A DNA stretch of 64,000 nucleotides, from the NCBI GenBank assembly GCA_024636835.1, contig JAGXGH010000004.1, positions 1-64,000 on the forward strand, in the 5' to 3' direction. The notes under the pieces are model-generated. The model ran no database searches, was not told the DNA's origin, and was given only the letters and a program-made list of their open reading frames with translations. A program made the position numbers and the translations under genes. This document shows positions 41,987-51,338 of this stretch, piece after piece. Source of the DNA: Verrucomicrobiales bacterium (GTDB taxonomy: Bacteria; Verrucomicrobiota; Verrucomicrobiia; Verrucomicrobiales; SLCJ01). The first letter of the stretch is position 1; each line of letters opens with the position of its first letter.

Positions 41987-44962
41987 TCAGAAATCGGGAA
42001 GGAATTCGGAAGCTGCGGCGGTTTTGGTGTATTCCTCCTTGGCTGCTTCATCCTGGCCAGCCATTTTCATTTTCCAGAAGCGGTTGATGGTAATAGAGGG
42101 CGAGTAGGGTGCTACCAACTGGACAAATTTCGTTCCCGATTTCACACGGTTGCTTGCGTTGATCGCTTCGGCGATAGGAGGCGCTGAATCGGGATCGAAA
42201 GTCATGGTGATCGCCCACTCTACGAGGTCGCGAGTTTTTGGGAAGCGGTCGTAGTAGTCCATTGCATAGTTGGCGAACTTTTGCACTTCGGGAAGGTCGC
42301 GGACGAGATCAGAGAACTCGTGGGTGGAATGGATTCCGAGTAGCAGAAGTTGGATGGTGCCCAGAGAACGTTCGGCGGGTTCCGCCCATGTGGCGAACTC
42401 CGGAGAGGCTTCTTTGGCGGCGAGATATGCCTCCAGCGAGAGTGCGGCTGTGACCGTTGACCGTAGCTGTGAGCATGGGTTGGATTCGAGCGATTTCTCC
42501 AATGCCTGGCGACGGGCGGTCAGGTTTTCTGGCACAGCGGTTGTGAAGGAGTTTATCTCATTGTCGAGAATCGTCGCATCGAGATAGACTTTCGATTCCT
42601 CGGGTAGCTGCTCACGGAGGCGGGCAGAAAATTCCGCATACTTTGCCAAGTTCTCCAAAGCTTCTTTGTCGTCCTCCTTGTGCATCGATTGCTCCCAGTC
42701 CTCTTGGTTCGATGTGGTGTCGACTTGAGCCCGCTCGAGCTGTTTTACTATTTTGGCGAGATGATCGTAGTCTCCTACAAGCGAGTAGGTAGTGAAGAGC
42801 ATGGAGTAGTTTTCCAGATCCTGGGGGGCGAGAATTGTCGCTTTCTCGTAGAGCTTGACGGCTTTTTTGAAGTGACTGCTCGCGTTTAGTTTGGCGATCA
42901 CCTGTTCACGCCCCTCTTCGTTGTCGTAGAGCGTGCGGAGGTAGGCGTCGTTACCGAGGAGTTGGACAAACTTCGACGAGTGCTTAATGAGCAAGACTTC
43001 GCGGATGGCTGCGTTGTAAAGTGCACTGGCAGTATTTGCGCAGAGAATGCTGTTGTTTGGATTTAGCGCCGTGGCTTTTTCAAGATACTCGACAGATTTG
43101 TTGAGATCATTCATGTCGCCGGTAAGGCGGTAGATCGTCGAGTGGACGAGTGCGCGGTTGTTGAGAATGACCGCATCGTTGAGGTCGCTGGGTGCGGCTT
43201 GCAAGGATTGCCGATAGAGCTTTACAGCCTCTTTGGTATCGCCTTCGGAGTAAGCTTGGTCGGCGCGGGCGGAGAGTAGGCTGGACTTGTTGGAAGGAAC
43301 GGTGAGATCGGTTTTTTCGAGCCATTCGATCTTTTCATCGGTGTCGGCACTCATTGTCGCGCAAAGTGAGGCGGCGTTATTTTTGGTCTCTTCGTCAGAG
43401 GCTTTCTCGTGCGCTAGTTTGGCCAGTTCCAGTGCTTGTTCTGTCTCGCCGACTTCGCGGAGTGTTTGAGCGAGGGTGTAGTAGATGCCGCCGTCGTCCG
43501 GGTTGTTGGCGATGATGGTATCAAAGAGTTTTTTGCCTTCCGCGGGTTTGTTGAGCCAGTAATAAACCTGTCCCAGAAAGAACTGATAGTCGGTTGATTC
43601 GCTCGCCACATCCCTAAGGCTGAGAAAGCTCTCTTCGGCTTTCGCCAATGAAGTATCACGCGCTTCATCTGATTCCGCTTGCTGGCCGTTGCGAAGGTAG
43701 GCAATGCCCAAGGTCATGATGGAAGGTGTGAGATTTGCGTATTTATCCATCATCCGCCCGGCACGAATGTAGTTACCATTGGCGATGATTTTTTGCCGTA
43801 AATAATTGTCTACCATTTGCGACTGAGTGTCCTCGTCGGCAGATTCGTACATCGTGTAAAAACTCTCTGGCGCAGCCCCGCTATCGAGTTTTTCGAATTC
43901 TTGTTCATAGGCCTTTTGGTAGAGTTTATCACTCTCTACGATAGCCTTTTTCCAGTCGTCGACCATGCCAGCGGTGAAGGTTTCCAAATGCGGAATGGCT
44001 TCTGAGTATTGACCGAAATCCGCGAGTGCCTGACCGTAGACGCGATGAAGCTCAGCGGAGTCGAGCGAATCCGCGATGGGCTCAAGAGTTTGCAATACGG
44101 CTTCCGAATTGCCTGATGCTTCAGCGAGTAAGGCGAGGTTTTTACGAGCAGCAATCGCTTGTTTACCACCGGCGGCGATCTGTTGATTATAGATCGAGAT
44201 GTAGATGTTTTCGTGCTCAGTGCGTACTCCGGCGACCGGTTTCACGATCTCTATTGTTTCCAGAGCAAGATCCGGGTTTTCGGCGATGTAGTCGGCAGCG
44301 AATTTGATTCCTTTCTCGTAGGGGTCGGGGAGTTCTTTGCGGTCGTAATAAGTGCTCCGATGACTCTTCGTTAAGATCCGAAGGCTATCAATTTTCACGG
44401 AGTCATTTTCGGATTTTAATCCAGCTAGCAGTGTTTCAGGGATTTTCTTGGCAGCTTGTAATGACAGGTTGGTATCATTGTATGCTACTCGTAAATATAT
44501 TTCGGCGGCTTCGTTGTATCGGCCATTGGCCGCGAGTTCTCCTGCCTCATTCAAGGTTTGCTGGGCGCGGTATTCCGGGCTGGATTTTTTTACCGAGTCT
44601 TTAATGCCTAAGATCGAAATGACAATTAATGCAAGAACCGCGAGGTTGAGGATCTTGCTGCCGCTCGAGAGTTTTTCCTTTCCGAGGAAATACCATCCGC
44701 CTCGATCGGCATCAGCGACTCGATATGCGGAAAGTGTCAGCAAGGGGATCCACAGAAAGGTGATGCCGTAGCTTTTGATGTAGGTTCCCGTTTCGATATC
44801 GGTGTCCCGCTTGCCGAACATCGAAAAACCGCATCCATTGATACGACCGAGGAGAGGTGGATTCTTCGGTTTTAAGTTCGGGAACTTGCGTGCCAGAAGC
44901 GCTTCGGAAGGCTCTTCTTGTGGAGGTTGGGACGATGGAAGCGATGGTGGAGCGTCGGACAT
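41987..44962 (-). CDS. Large membrane-anchored TPR protein
   Basis: 991 residues. The N-terminus has a GRINGCGFSMFGKRD segment and then YGITFLWIPLLTLSAYRV, a cytoplasmic-to-membrane module seen in PVC proteins; a second helix follows (ILNLAVLALIVISILGI). The remainder is a long TPR/SEL1-like helical solenoid (AGELAANGRYNEAAEIYLRVA, YRLTGDMNDLNKSVEYLEKATALNPNN). No catalytic motif. Lone gene between the MITE-like element and a weak upstream region. Function unknown. Confidence 0.75.
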   Translation of the reverse strand: MSDAPPSLPSSQPPQEEPSEALLARKFPNLKPKNPPLLGRINGCGFSMFGKRDTDIETGTYIKSYGITFLWIPLLTLSAYRVADADRGGWYFLGKEKLSSGSKILNLAVLALIVISILGIKDSVKKSSPEYRAQQTLNEAGELAANGRYNEAAEIYLRVAYNDTNLSLQAAKKIPETLLAGLKSENDSVKIDSLRILTKSHRSTYYDRKELPDPYEKGIKFAADYIAENPDLALETIEIVKPVAGVRTEHENIYISIYNQQIAAGGKQAIAARKNLALLAEASGNSEAVLQTLEPIADSLDSAELHRVYGQALADFGQYSEAIPHLETFTAGMVDDWKKAIVESDKLYQKAYEQEFEKLDSGAAPESFYTMYESADEDTQSQMVDNYLRQKIIANGNYIRAGRMMDKYANLTPSIMTLGIAYLRNGQQAESDEARDTSLAKAEESFLSLRDVASESTDYQFFLGQVYYWLNKPAEGKKLFDTIIANNPDDGGIYYTLAQTLREVGETEQALELAKLAHEKASDEETKNNAASLCATMSADTDEKIEWLEKTDLTVPSNKSSLLSARADQAYSEGDTKEAVKLYRQSLQAAPSDLNDAVILNNRALVHSTIYRLTGDMNDLNKSVEYLEKATALNPNNSILCANTASALYNAAIREVLLIKHSSKFVQLLGNDAYLRTLYDNEEGREQVIAKLNASSHFKKAVKLYEKATILAPQDLENYSMLFTTYSLVGDYDHLAKIVKQLERAQVDTTSNQEDWEQSMHKEDDKEALENLAKYAEFSARLREQLPEESKVYLDATILDNEINSFTTAVPENLTARRQALEKSLESNPCSQLRSTVTAALSLEAYLAAKEASPEFATWAEPAERSLGTIQLLLLGIHSTHEFSDLVRDLPEVQKFANYAMDYYDRFPKTRDLVEWAITMTFDPDSAPPIAEAINASNRVKSGTKFVQLVAPYSPSITINRFWKMKMAGQDEAAKEEYTKTAAASEFLPDF

Positions 44963-45217
44963 TTAATTTTCATGCCTTGTTAATGCATCAATGTCACGAT
45001 GATTTTTCGGGTGGAATGGTGAAGTAGATCCGGTATTGGAGTTGGAGGAATGTGGCTACATTACGAGAGCGATGGTGCCGATCTGGTGTTCAGCGTTCCC
45101 GTGAGGGGCTATTCGCGGATGTGTGAAATTGGTGTCCGGTTTTTGCTTGAGATTTTAGTGGGCTGATTGAGGGTGCGGCTCCCGATTTAGAAGTTCGATT
45201 GCCTATCTATCCAATTC

Positions 45218-45790
45218 ATGATTTCCGATCCAAACCACAGCTATACCGCCGCCTCAAAAGACGGTGTGATCTCGCGGCGCTGCCATCTGAACATTCTCGT
45301 GAAAGCGGCAATTGGAGGCATGCTTCTTCCCGTGACTGAGGCGTCAGCAATGTTTGGATTGGGTGGTCCGTCGAACTACGAAGATTTCTTGCATGAGCTC
45401 GATCTGAATTATCTGCGGGTGGATGACATTCTAGCTGCTCACGATAAGTCCCGAGGTGCGGTGAATAATTCACTTCCGCCAAAGAGCCAATGGAAGAACA
45501 TCGAGGTGGCATTGAAGACGGCGGACTTGGCAGCGCCTCATCTTGGCACCAGGCGAGTGCGGATTGTTTCCGCTTACCGCTCACCAGCCTATAACGCGCG
45601 CTGCTCCGGAGCGTCGAGTCGATCCAAACACATGCAGAACCTTGCGCTAGACCTTCGTTACGACGCATCGCCGAGTCGAGTGGTAAGAGTGATGAAGCAA
45701 CTGCGCTCGAAAGGGGCGTTTAAAGGTGGGATTGGTCGTTACCGTAGTTTCACCCACATCGACGGACGTGGGTATAACGTGAATTGGTAA
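45218..45790 (+). CDS. Tat-exported M15/DUF882-like murein peptidase
   Basis: 190 residues. Twin-arginine motif SRRCHL followed by a hydrophobic helix (NILVKAAIGGMLLPVTEASA). The C-terminal domain, with VSAYRSPAYNARCSGASSRSKHMQNLALDL and HIDGRGYNVNW, has the His/Asp pattern of the DUF882/peptidase M15A fold (YcbK type), expected to cut or bind peptidoglycan. E. coli YcbK is also a Tat substrate, which supports the call. Confidence 0.85.
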   Translation: MISDPNHSYTAASKDGVISRRCHLNILVKAAIGGMLLPVTEASAMFGLGGPSNYEDFLHELDLNYLRVDDILAAHDKSRGAVNNSLPPKSQWKNIEVALKTADLAAPHLGTRRVRIVSAYRSPAYNARCSGASSRSKHMQNLALDLRYDASPSRVVRVMKQLRSKGAFKGGIGRYRSFTHIDGRGYNVNW

Positions 45791-45814
45791 GGTTGATTCG
45801 CAAGCGCTGGAAGT

Positions 45815-45895
45815 GCGGCTGCTACGTAAAACCTTCGGTCACGTGGTTATGCGCCGAGGGTATGGTGTTAGCCGACACGTCTAACCTACATTTCG
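45815..45895. repeat. Dispersed repeat E, copy 2
   Basis: Second copy of 27917-27990, sharing ACGTAAAACCTTCGGTCACG, GTGGTTATGCG and GTTAGCCGACACGTCTAACC. Located between the M15-like and VWA-like genes. Confidence 0.75.
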
Positions 45896-45937
45896 CTGGC
45901 GCCTATTGACAATTGGCTAATGACCTTTGACCAACTC

Positions 45938-48148
45938 CTAAATCTTTCCATCCCATTTACGGGCGATCCAAAATCCGCTGGCAAGGGCGGTGAAGGTCAG
46001 TAGCCACCACCAAGTGAATTGGAGGGGCTTTGATTTCACGATCGGTGAGCGTGGGCGGAGGTTCGTCAGGCTCTCGATCAGGCTTGGAAGGTCTGCGGTG
46101 GATGTGACCGAGCCTTGGGTAATGGTGGCGAGTTCCTGAAACACATCGCCGCGCGCAGGTTGGCCGATTTTTTCGATGGATTGACCTTGGACGAGAACTT
46201 GGGTGGTAACAGTTTCGGAGGTGGCGGAAGACTTGGCGACGAAGGTGTATTCGCCGGGAAGTGTTACTTCGAATGACGAGAAGAATGCTCCGAAACCACC
46301 CTCGGATGGCGCCATGTCGATGCGACGGATTTCTCCCTGTGGGTTGGTGACGTCGACGGTGACGCTGCCGTCTTTCAATGGCACGCCAAACTCATCGTAG
46401 GCATTTGCGTTGAGGGTCAGGGTGGTGCCGGGTTCCGGTGTGGCCGGGTTGAGGAAAAAGCGTAAACGTTCACCTTCCGCCATTTTGCGTTGATAGGACA
46501 TCCAGCGGGCCACCTGCCCCCAAAAGCGATAGTGGTAGAGATCTTCGACGCCGCGACGCCAACGCCATGCGCTATCGATGCCGAGGTAGAGCACCTTGCC
46601 AGTGCCGGCAGTGGTGGTGACGAGAAGGGGGATACGGCCTAAGGAGTTTTTGATCGTGCCGTGCACGGCGAGGACGTTGGTGCCGGCTTTGGCTTTGAGG
46701 ATGGGTGCATACCAGTAGAAGCCGGGAAGGTTCTTCCACACGCCGGGATTGGCTTTTTCATCGCGGGTGAGGATGGTGAGTAGATTTTGTTTTCCCGTCG
46801 ACGTGAGAGCGATACTTGATGGGTCGCCGGCGGACGTGCCGCGCGGTTTATCTTTGTCGAGGATGACGGGCAGGAGCGACCCGAGGGGGGAGTCGATGAG
46901 TGAGTTTTGATTGCCGAGGCGACCGGGAATGAACACCAGTCCGCTGGCCTGCTGCTCGACGAGTCGTTTGAGAAGGTCGGCTTGATCTTCGGTGAGTTGG
47001 CCCTCTTTCACGCCGACGTCGCCGAGGAAAATCACATCGTAGGTGGAGAGATCCTTGAGGTCGCCGGGAAACTCTTTGAGGTAGCCCGGCCCGCCGACTT
47101 TCACGGATTTGTCACTGTTGAGTAGCAGACTGTTTACGGTGACGCCGGGGTCGCGGTAGAGGGCGTTGCGGATGAAGCGGTATTCCCAGCGTGGTAGTGA
47201 GTCGATGACGAGCACCTTGATCGACTCCTTGCGTGCCGAGACTTTGAGTTTACGTGTGTTGTTCTCGGTAAGGAGTTCGCCGGGCTGGACGGGGACATCC
47301 AAGGTGAGGGTGGTTTCGCCTTCGTTTGTTGGTGTCCAGAATAGACTGTCCGAGGTCTCGCGAAGAGCCGGAAGTGTGATGGTCTTGTTGACGGGACGAC
47401 CTCCTCCTTCAGCGAGGGTAATCACTACATCCACCGCCTCGGTCATCGAGTTTCGGATGGTGAAACTGATCTGCATTTTATCGCCGACAATACCGAATGC
47501 AGGAGCGGAAGCGGCGGTAATTTCAATATCGGGCAGACGTTGATCGCTGCCTACCCTGACGCCAAAAAATGGCACACCGCGTGCGAGCATTGACGCTCCT
47601 GCTTGGATGGGATTTCCTCCGAGGTTCCAGTCTCCATCGCCAAGCATGACGACGGCGCGCAGATTTTCGTTACGCTCCAGGGCGGTGGTGATTGCGCTAT
47701 TGATGTTGGTGCCCGAACTGTTTGTAGCTTCGGGAGAGGATTCATCTGGACGCGCGAAGGACTCGACAACGACGCTGCTGTTTTCTCCTAGTTCGTTCCA
47801 GAGTTCTTCGTTTACACGTTGTTCGACAAACTCGGCACGAGTGATTGCTGCTGGCTTTCCTTCGGAGTCGGTGATGGCAACATCTGCGGTTTGCATTGAT
47901 TTCGATTCATCAATGAGCACGGCAATGGTTTGCTTGATGTCAGGGTTAACTGTCGTGCGTATCTCTGGTTGGAGAATGGTGAGACACGCGAGGACGACCA
48001 AGGCGACGCGCAATATCTCCACCAACAAAGTGCGGCGTGAGTATTCCGAGCGATGCCAAGTGAGCCACGCGAGCACGAGGAACCCAGCCAACACGAAGAG
48101 TGTGATGGTGACAGTGGTCTGGTTGGCTGCGAAGGCGAATTCGGACAT
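45938..48148 (-). CDS. VWA/GATase-like membrane protein of the moxR-bat cluster
   Basis: 736 residues. Two N-terminal helices (TVTITLFVLAGFLVLAWLTW and ILRVALVVLACLTIL), then a VWA-like domain with IAVLIDESKSMQT (MIDAS DxSxS-type), NLRAVVMLGDGDWNLGG, a glutamine-amidotransferase-like flavodoxin segment (YDVIFLGDVG...LVFIPGRLG) and a C-terminal helix (WWWLLTFTALASGFWIARKW). Last gene of the moxR, DUF58, batA-like, VWA set. The gene gap to the previous one is 27 nt. Confidence 0.82.
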   Translation of the reverse strand: MSEFAFAANQTTVTITLFVLAGFLVLAWLTWHRSEYSRRTLLVEILRVALVVLACLTILQPEIRTTVNPDIKQTIAVLIDESKSMQTADVAITDSEGKPAAITRAEFVEQRVNEELWNELGENSSVVVESFARPDESSPEATNSSGTNINSAITTALERNENLRAVVMLGDGDWNLGGNPIQAGASMLARGVPFFGVRVGSDQRLPDIEITAASAPAFGIVGDKMQISFTIRNSMTEAVDVVITLAEGGGRPVNKTITLPALRETSDSLFWTPTNEGETTLTLDVPVQPGELLTENNTRKLKVSARKESIKVLVIDSLPRWEYRFIRNALYRDPGVTVNSLLLNSDKSVKVGGPGYLKEFPGDLKDLSTYDVIFLGDVGVKEGQLTEDQADLLKRLVEQQASGLVFIPGRLGNQNSLIDSPLGSLLPVILDKDKPRGTSAGDPSSIALTSTGKQNLLTILTRDEKANPGVWKNLPGFYWYAPILKAKAGTNVLAVHGTIKNSLGRIPLLVTTTAGTGKVLYLGIDSAWRWRRGVEDLYHYRFWGQVARWMSYQRKMAEGERLRFFLNPATPEPGTTLTLNANAYDEFGVPLKDGSVTVDVTNPQGEIRRIDMAPSEGGFGAFFSSFEVTLPGEYTFVAKSSATSETVTTQVLVQGQSIEKIGQPARGDVFQELATITQGSVTSTADLPSLIESLTNLRPRSPIVKSKPLQFTWWWLLTFTALASGFWIARKWDGKI

Positions 48149-48175
48149 GGGTTGGTCGGTCTGCGATGGGCAGGA

Positions 48176-50194
48176 TCAAAAAGCGGCAAGTTCAGGGTCG
48201 GGGTCGCCACCGCGTTTCGGTGGTAGGCTGAGGAGACCCTCGATGAAAAGAAACACGAGAACTGCGTAGGCGAAAAAACGCCAAACGGGTGATGCGAGGT
48301 TGCTTTCGCGGGTGACGCGTTCTTCAAACACCCGGATGGGCTTGTCTGCGAAAAGAGCGTTCACTGCGGCGACGTCGATGCGCTCCGTTGATGCTTCCGC
48401 GCTAGGAACGTTCAGCGCGGCGAGAAATTTCCCATCCCTGTCGGCGTAGATTCCTGCGCTGACTAAAGAGTTGATTGAGCTGGCATCGCCAGGTGAGACA
48501 AGCTTCCAGTCATCTCCAACGCTAGGTAGTGGTTCGCCAACGTCGAGCAGACGTGCGCCACCCACCCGGCTGGCTCCGGCGATGATCATTCGTTGAAGAG
48601 CCGGGAACATCACATTGTGTTGAAGCATGTCGGACCAGCGGTCATCCGGCAACGAGGTGAACGCAGTGACTGCGCCTGCTTTGATCGGACGTGTGGTTGC
48701 GAACGGCACGTCGTCCGAGTAGAGGGCGATGGGGATGCCTCCTTCCATCGAAACTGGTGCACGCCGGATTACAAACAAGAGATCGAGTGCCGGGGACGAA
48801 CCATCATCGAAGTTGGCGAAGCTCCCGGTGTCTTTTTTCCAGTCGGTGACGGAAAACTGCCCATCGAGCGGCGCGGGTTCATTGTCGGCGAAAAATACAC
48901 CGAGCAAACTGGGGCGGACTCCGCCCTCACCGGTGGCGCTCTCTTTTGTTGGGGGAAAAATGGCTAACTGCCCGCCGCGCTCGACGTAGCTGCGCATTGC
49001 GGACTCCAGTGCCTCGTCCTGAGGGATTGCCGCTTGCCAGATGACCATGCTGGTGTTTTCCCAGTCGATGCGTTGCCACTCCGATGGGGTGAGTTTCACT
49101 GCGGTGCGCGAATTGAATGCGTTGGGTGCGGCGGCGATGGCGAGTCGGTCTGCTGCGGTGCCAGGTTCGGCGACGACTGCGGTGACTAGTGGTGCAAGAT
49201 CGCCGTAGGTGAACCATGCGAGGTTATCCCGGCTGTTGGGATCTGCGGGAAGTTTAACCGAGCCGAACCCGGCGGAATTGTTACCAGAGGCGAGTTCAAT
49301 GCGTTTGCGGATGGTGGTCGTGCCGGCAGAAAGTCGCAGGCTCTGTTGGGTCTCGCTTCCTCCGTCGATGGCGAAAGTCACAGGGATGGTGATCTCGCTG
49401 CTGGATTGATTGTTGAACTGAAGGTCGACGATGATGGCATTGCCCTGGCGTTCAACGCGTTGGACATTGACGCCGAGGTTAGCGGTGTCGCTTGCGCTGT
49501 CGCCGGTCAGTGCAAGCACGCGAATGGGGACGTCGGTGGGAAGAGTGTCGAAGGATTTCTCGAGGGACTCCCACACGCCCGATTGTGGCTGCCAGTTGGA
49601 TTCCTGGAGGTCGGAGGCGATCCAGATCTCTGCGTTTTCGCCGGGGCTGGCGGAAAGGTATTCGATGGCAGTGGTCAGCAAGCCGGGGATGTCTGCTGCG
49701 GCATCGCTCGGTCCGGTTTGCGGGAGTTCTTCGAGTTTGGTGCTATTGGTAAGCGAGAGAGGTTCGCGGGTTGCGCTGTCGATAAGGACGACTTTGGCAC
49801 CGCCGCCGAATTCGCGTAGAGCTTTCGACAGACGGGTGATGGCATTGGCGCGCTTTGACTGTTCTCCGAGGGCGTCGGTGACTTCCATGCTCGGTGAGCG
49901 ATCGAAGATCAGGATGATGGTTTCCGGTGAATTGTTGCCGGCCCAACCGAGCCATCCCCCAGCGATGGGGCGCGCGATAGCGGTGATTAGCGCAGCAAGC
50001 GCCAACACGCGGCAAGTAAGGATCAAGATATGCCGCAATCTCCGTCGGCCCTTCGATTGGCGGTTCGCTTGTAGTAAAAACATCATCGCACCCCACTTGA
50101 TCGTGCGGTGTCGCCGCTTGTTGATCAGGTGGATGATTACCGGGATCGCCGCGAGAAGCAGCGCGCCTAGTATCAATGGATTGAGGAATTGCAT
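48176..50194 (-). CDS. BatA-like N-terminal domain and VWA membrane protein
   Basis: 672 residues. N-terminal BatA region FLNPLILGALLLAAIPVIIHLINKRRHRTIKWGAMMFL, a second helix after GRRRLRHILIL, a VWA domain with ILIFDRSPSMEVTD (DxSxS) and AEIWIASDLQESNW, and a C-terminal helix (FFAYAVLVFLFIEGLLSL). It probably works with the DUF58 and MoxR proteins; such sets are known as aerotolerance/Bat or methanol dehydrogenase-activation-like systems, here of unknown client. Confidence 0.85.
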   Translation of the reverse strand: MQFLNPLILGALLLAAIPVIIHLINKRRHRTIKWGAMMFLLQANRQSKGRRRLRHILILTCRVLALAALITAIARPIAGGWLGWAGNNSPETIILIFDRSPSMEVTDALGEQSKRANAITRLSKALREFGGGAKVVLIDSATREPLSLTNSTKLEELPQTGPSDAAADIPGLLTTAIEYLSASPGENAEIWIASDLQESNWQPQSGVWESLEKSFDTLPTDVPIRVLALTGDSASDTANLGVNVQRVERQGNAIIVDLQFNNQSSSEITIPVTFAIDGGSETQQSLRLSAGTTTIRKRIELASGNNSAGFGSVKLPADPNSRDNLAWFTYGDLAPLVTAVVAEPGTAADRLAIAAAPNAFNSRTAVKLTPSEWQRIDWENTSMVIWQAAIPQDEALESAMRSYVERGGQLAIFPPTKESATGEGGVRPSLLGVFFADNEPAPLDGQFSVTDWKKDTGSFANFDDGSSPALDLLFVIRRAPVSMEGGIPIALYSDDVPFATTRPIKAGAVTAFTSLPDDRWSDMLQHNVMFPALQRMIIAGASRVGGARLLDVGEPLPSVGDDWKLVSPGDASSINSLVSAGIYADRDGKFLAALNVPSAEASTERIDVAAVNALFADKPIRVFEERVTRESNLASPVWRFFAYAVLVFLFIEGLLSLPPKRGGDPDPELAAF

Positions 50195-50327
50195 TGGAGT
50201 TTGTTAGTGTTCAGATTTCAGTTGGCTGAACCAAGTGGGCGATGGGTTGTGTTATCGTCGTTTAGACGGGGCATCTATCTGATTGACATCGGAAATTAGG
50301 AACTGAAAACTGAAAACTGAAAACTTG

Positions 50328-51239
50328 TCAGCGCTTTTTCGGGAGGCGGGCGGTGAGGAAGTCGGCGAGCACTTCGTCGTAAGGTTGGTCGGTGAGGACG
50401 CGGTGGTAGTCGGACTTGGAGTCCATACAGTTGCGGCGGGTGGCTTCGAGGAATCCGGAGAGGGCTGATTTGTAGCGGTCGGCGATGGTGTTGGGATCGG
50501 CGATGACGACTTCGCTTCCTTCGAGGTCAACGAAACGCTGCGGACGGTCGAATTCGAAGGCAATTTCCTGAGGATCGAGCAAGTGGAATGCGGCGATATC
50601 GTGTTTGTTGAAGCGCAAATGCAGGAGGGCGTCGCGGAGTTCGTTCGGTGGGTAGAAGAAGTCCGAGATGATGATGATGAGTGCGCGTTGACGCACCTTT
50701 TCCGCGAGTTCGTGGAGGGTGTCTGGCAGTGATGCCGGGCCCTCTGATTTGGTGTTTTCCAGGAGATCGAGGATGACTTCGAGGTGCGAAGGATTGCGTC
50801 GAGCTGGTAGATTGACGGTGCCGGATTCCGCACAGCGGCTGAGTCCGATGGCGTCGCCACCTTGGAGAGTCAGATAGGCGAGTGATGAGGCGATGCGTTT
50901 GGCGTAGTCGAGTTTGCTCATGCGGTCGCCTGCGGAAAACCCCATTGATCCACTGGAGTCGATGACGATGTAGGCGCGGAGGTTGGTTTCGGCCTCGAAC
51001 TCTTTGATGTAGAAACGATCGCTGCGAGCGTAGGCACGCCAGTCGAGACGGCGGGTGTCGTCGCCGGGGACGTATTTCCGGTATTCGGCGAACTCCACAC
51101 TGGACCCGCGGTGCGGGCTTTTGTGGCGACCTGAGACGGTGCCAAGCATCGGTCCGCGGGCAAAAAGCGGAAGCGCGCCGAGCCGTCCGATGACGGACGG
51201 TTCAAAAAAGTCGCGAGATTTGCTAGTGGAAGCTGCCAC
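50328..51239 (-). CDS. DUF58 protein (VWA-like partner of MoxR)
   Basis: 303 residues. Recognised by YVPGDDTRRLDWRAYARSDRFYIKEFEAE, the DUF58 signature, and a VWA-like strand IVIDSSGSMGFS (DxSxS). The C-terminal part includes LIIIISDFF. Usually encoded directly next to moxR, as here. Confidence 0.92.
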   Translation of the reverse strand: MAASTSKSRDFFEPSVIGRLGALPLFARGPMLGTVSGRHKSPHRGSSVEFAEYRKYVPGDDTRRLDWRAYARSDRFYIKEFEAETNLRAYIVIDSSGSMGFSAGDRMSKLDYAKRIASSLAYLTLQGGDAIGLSRCAESGTVNLPARRNPSHLEVILDLLENTKSEGPASLPDTLHELAEKVRQRALIIIISDFFYPPNELRDALLHLRFNKHDIAAFHLLDPQEIAFEFDRPQRFVDLEGSEVVIADPNTIADRYKSALSGFLEATRRNCMDSKSDYHRVLTDQPYDEVLADFLTARLPKKR

Positions 51240-51338
51240 TGGTGATCGTTATTCGTTACTGGTTATTTGTTATTGGTTGGTAGCCCTTGCCGGTCATCTT
51301 TCAAACCGCGGCAGGTACCAATCTCGGATAACGGATCG

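Noticed and set aside
50252-50860. Minus-strand frame of 202 codons, Ser/Thr-rich
   Set aside because: Shadow of the DUF58 gene in another frame; low-complexity composition from codon bias.
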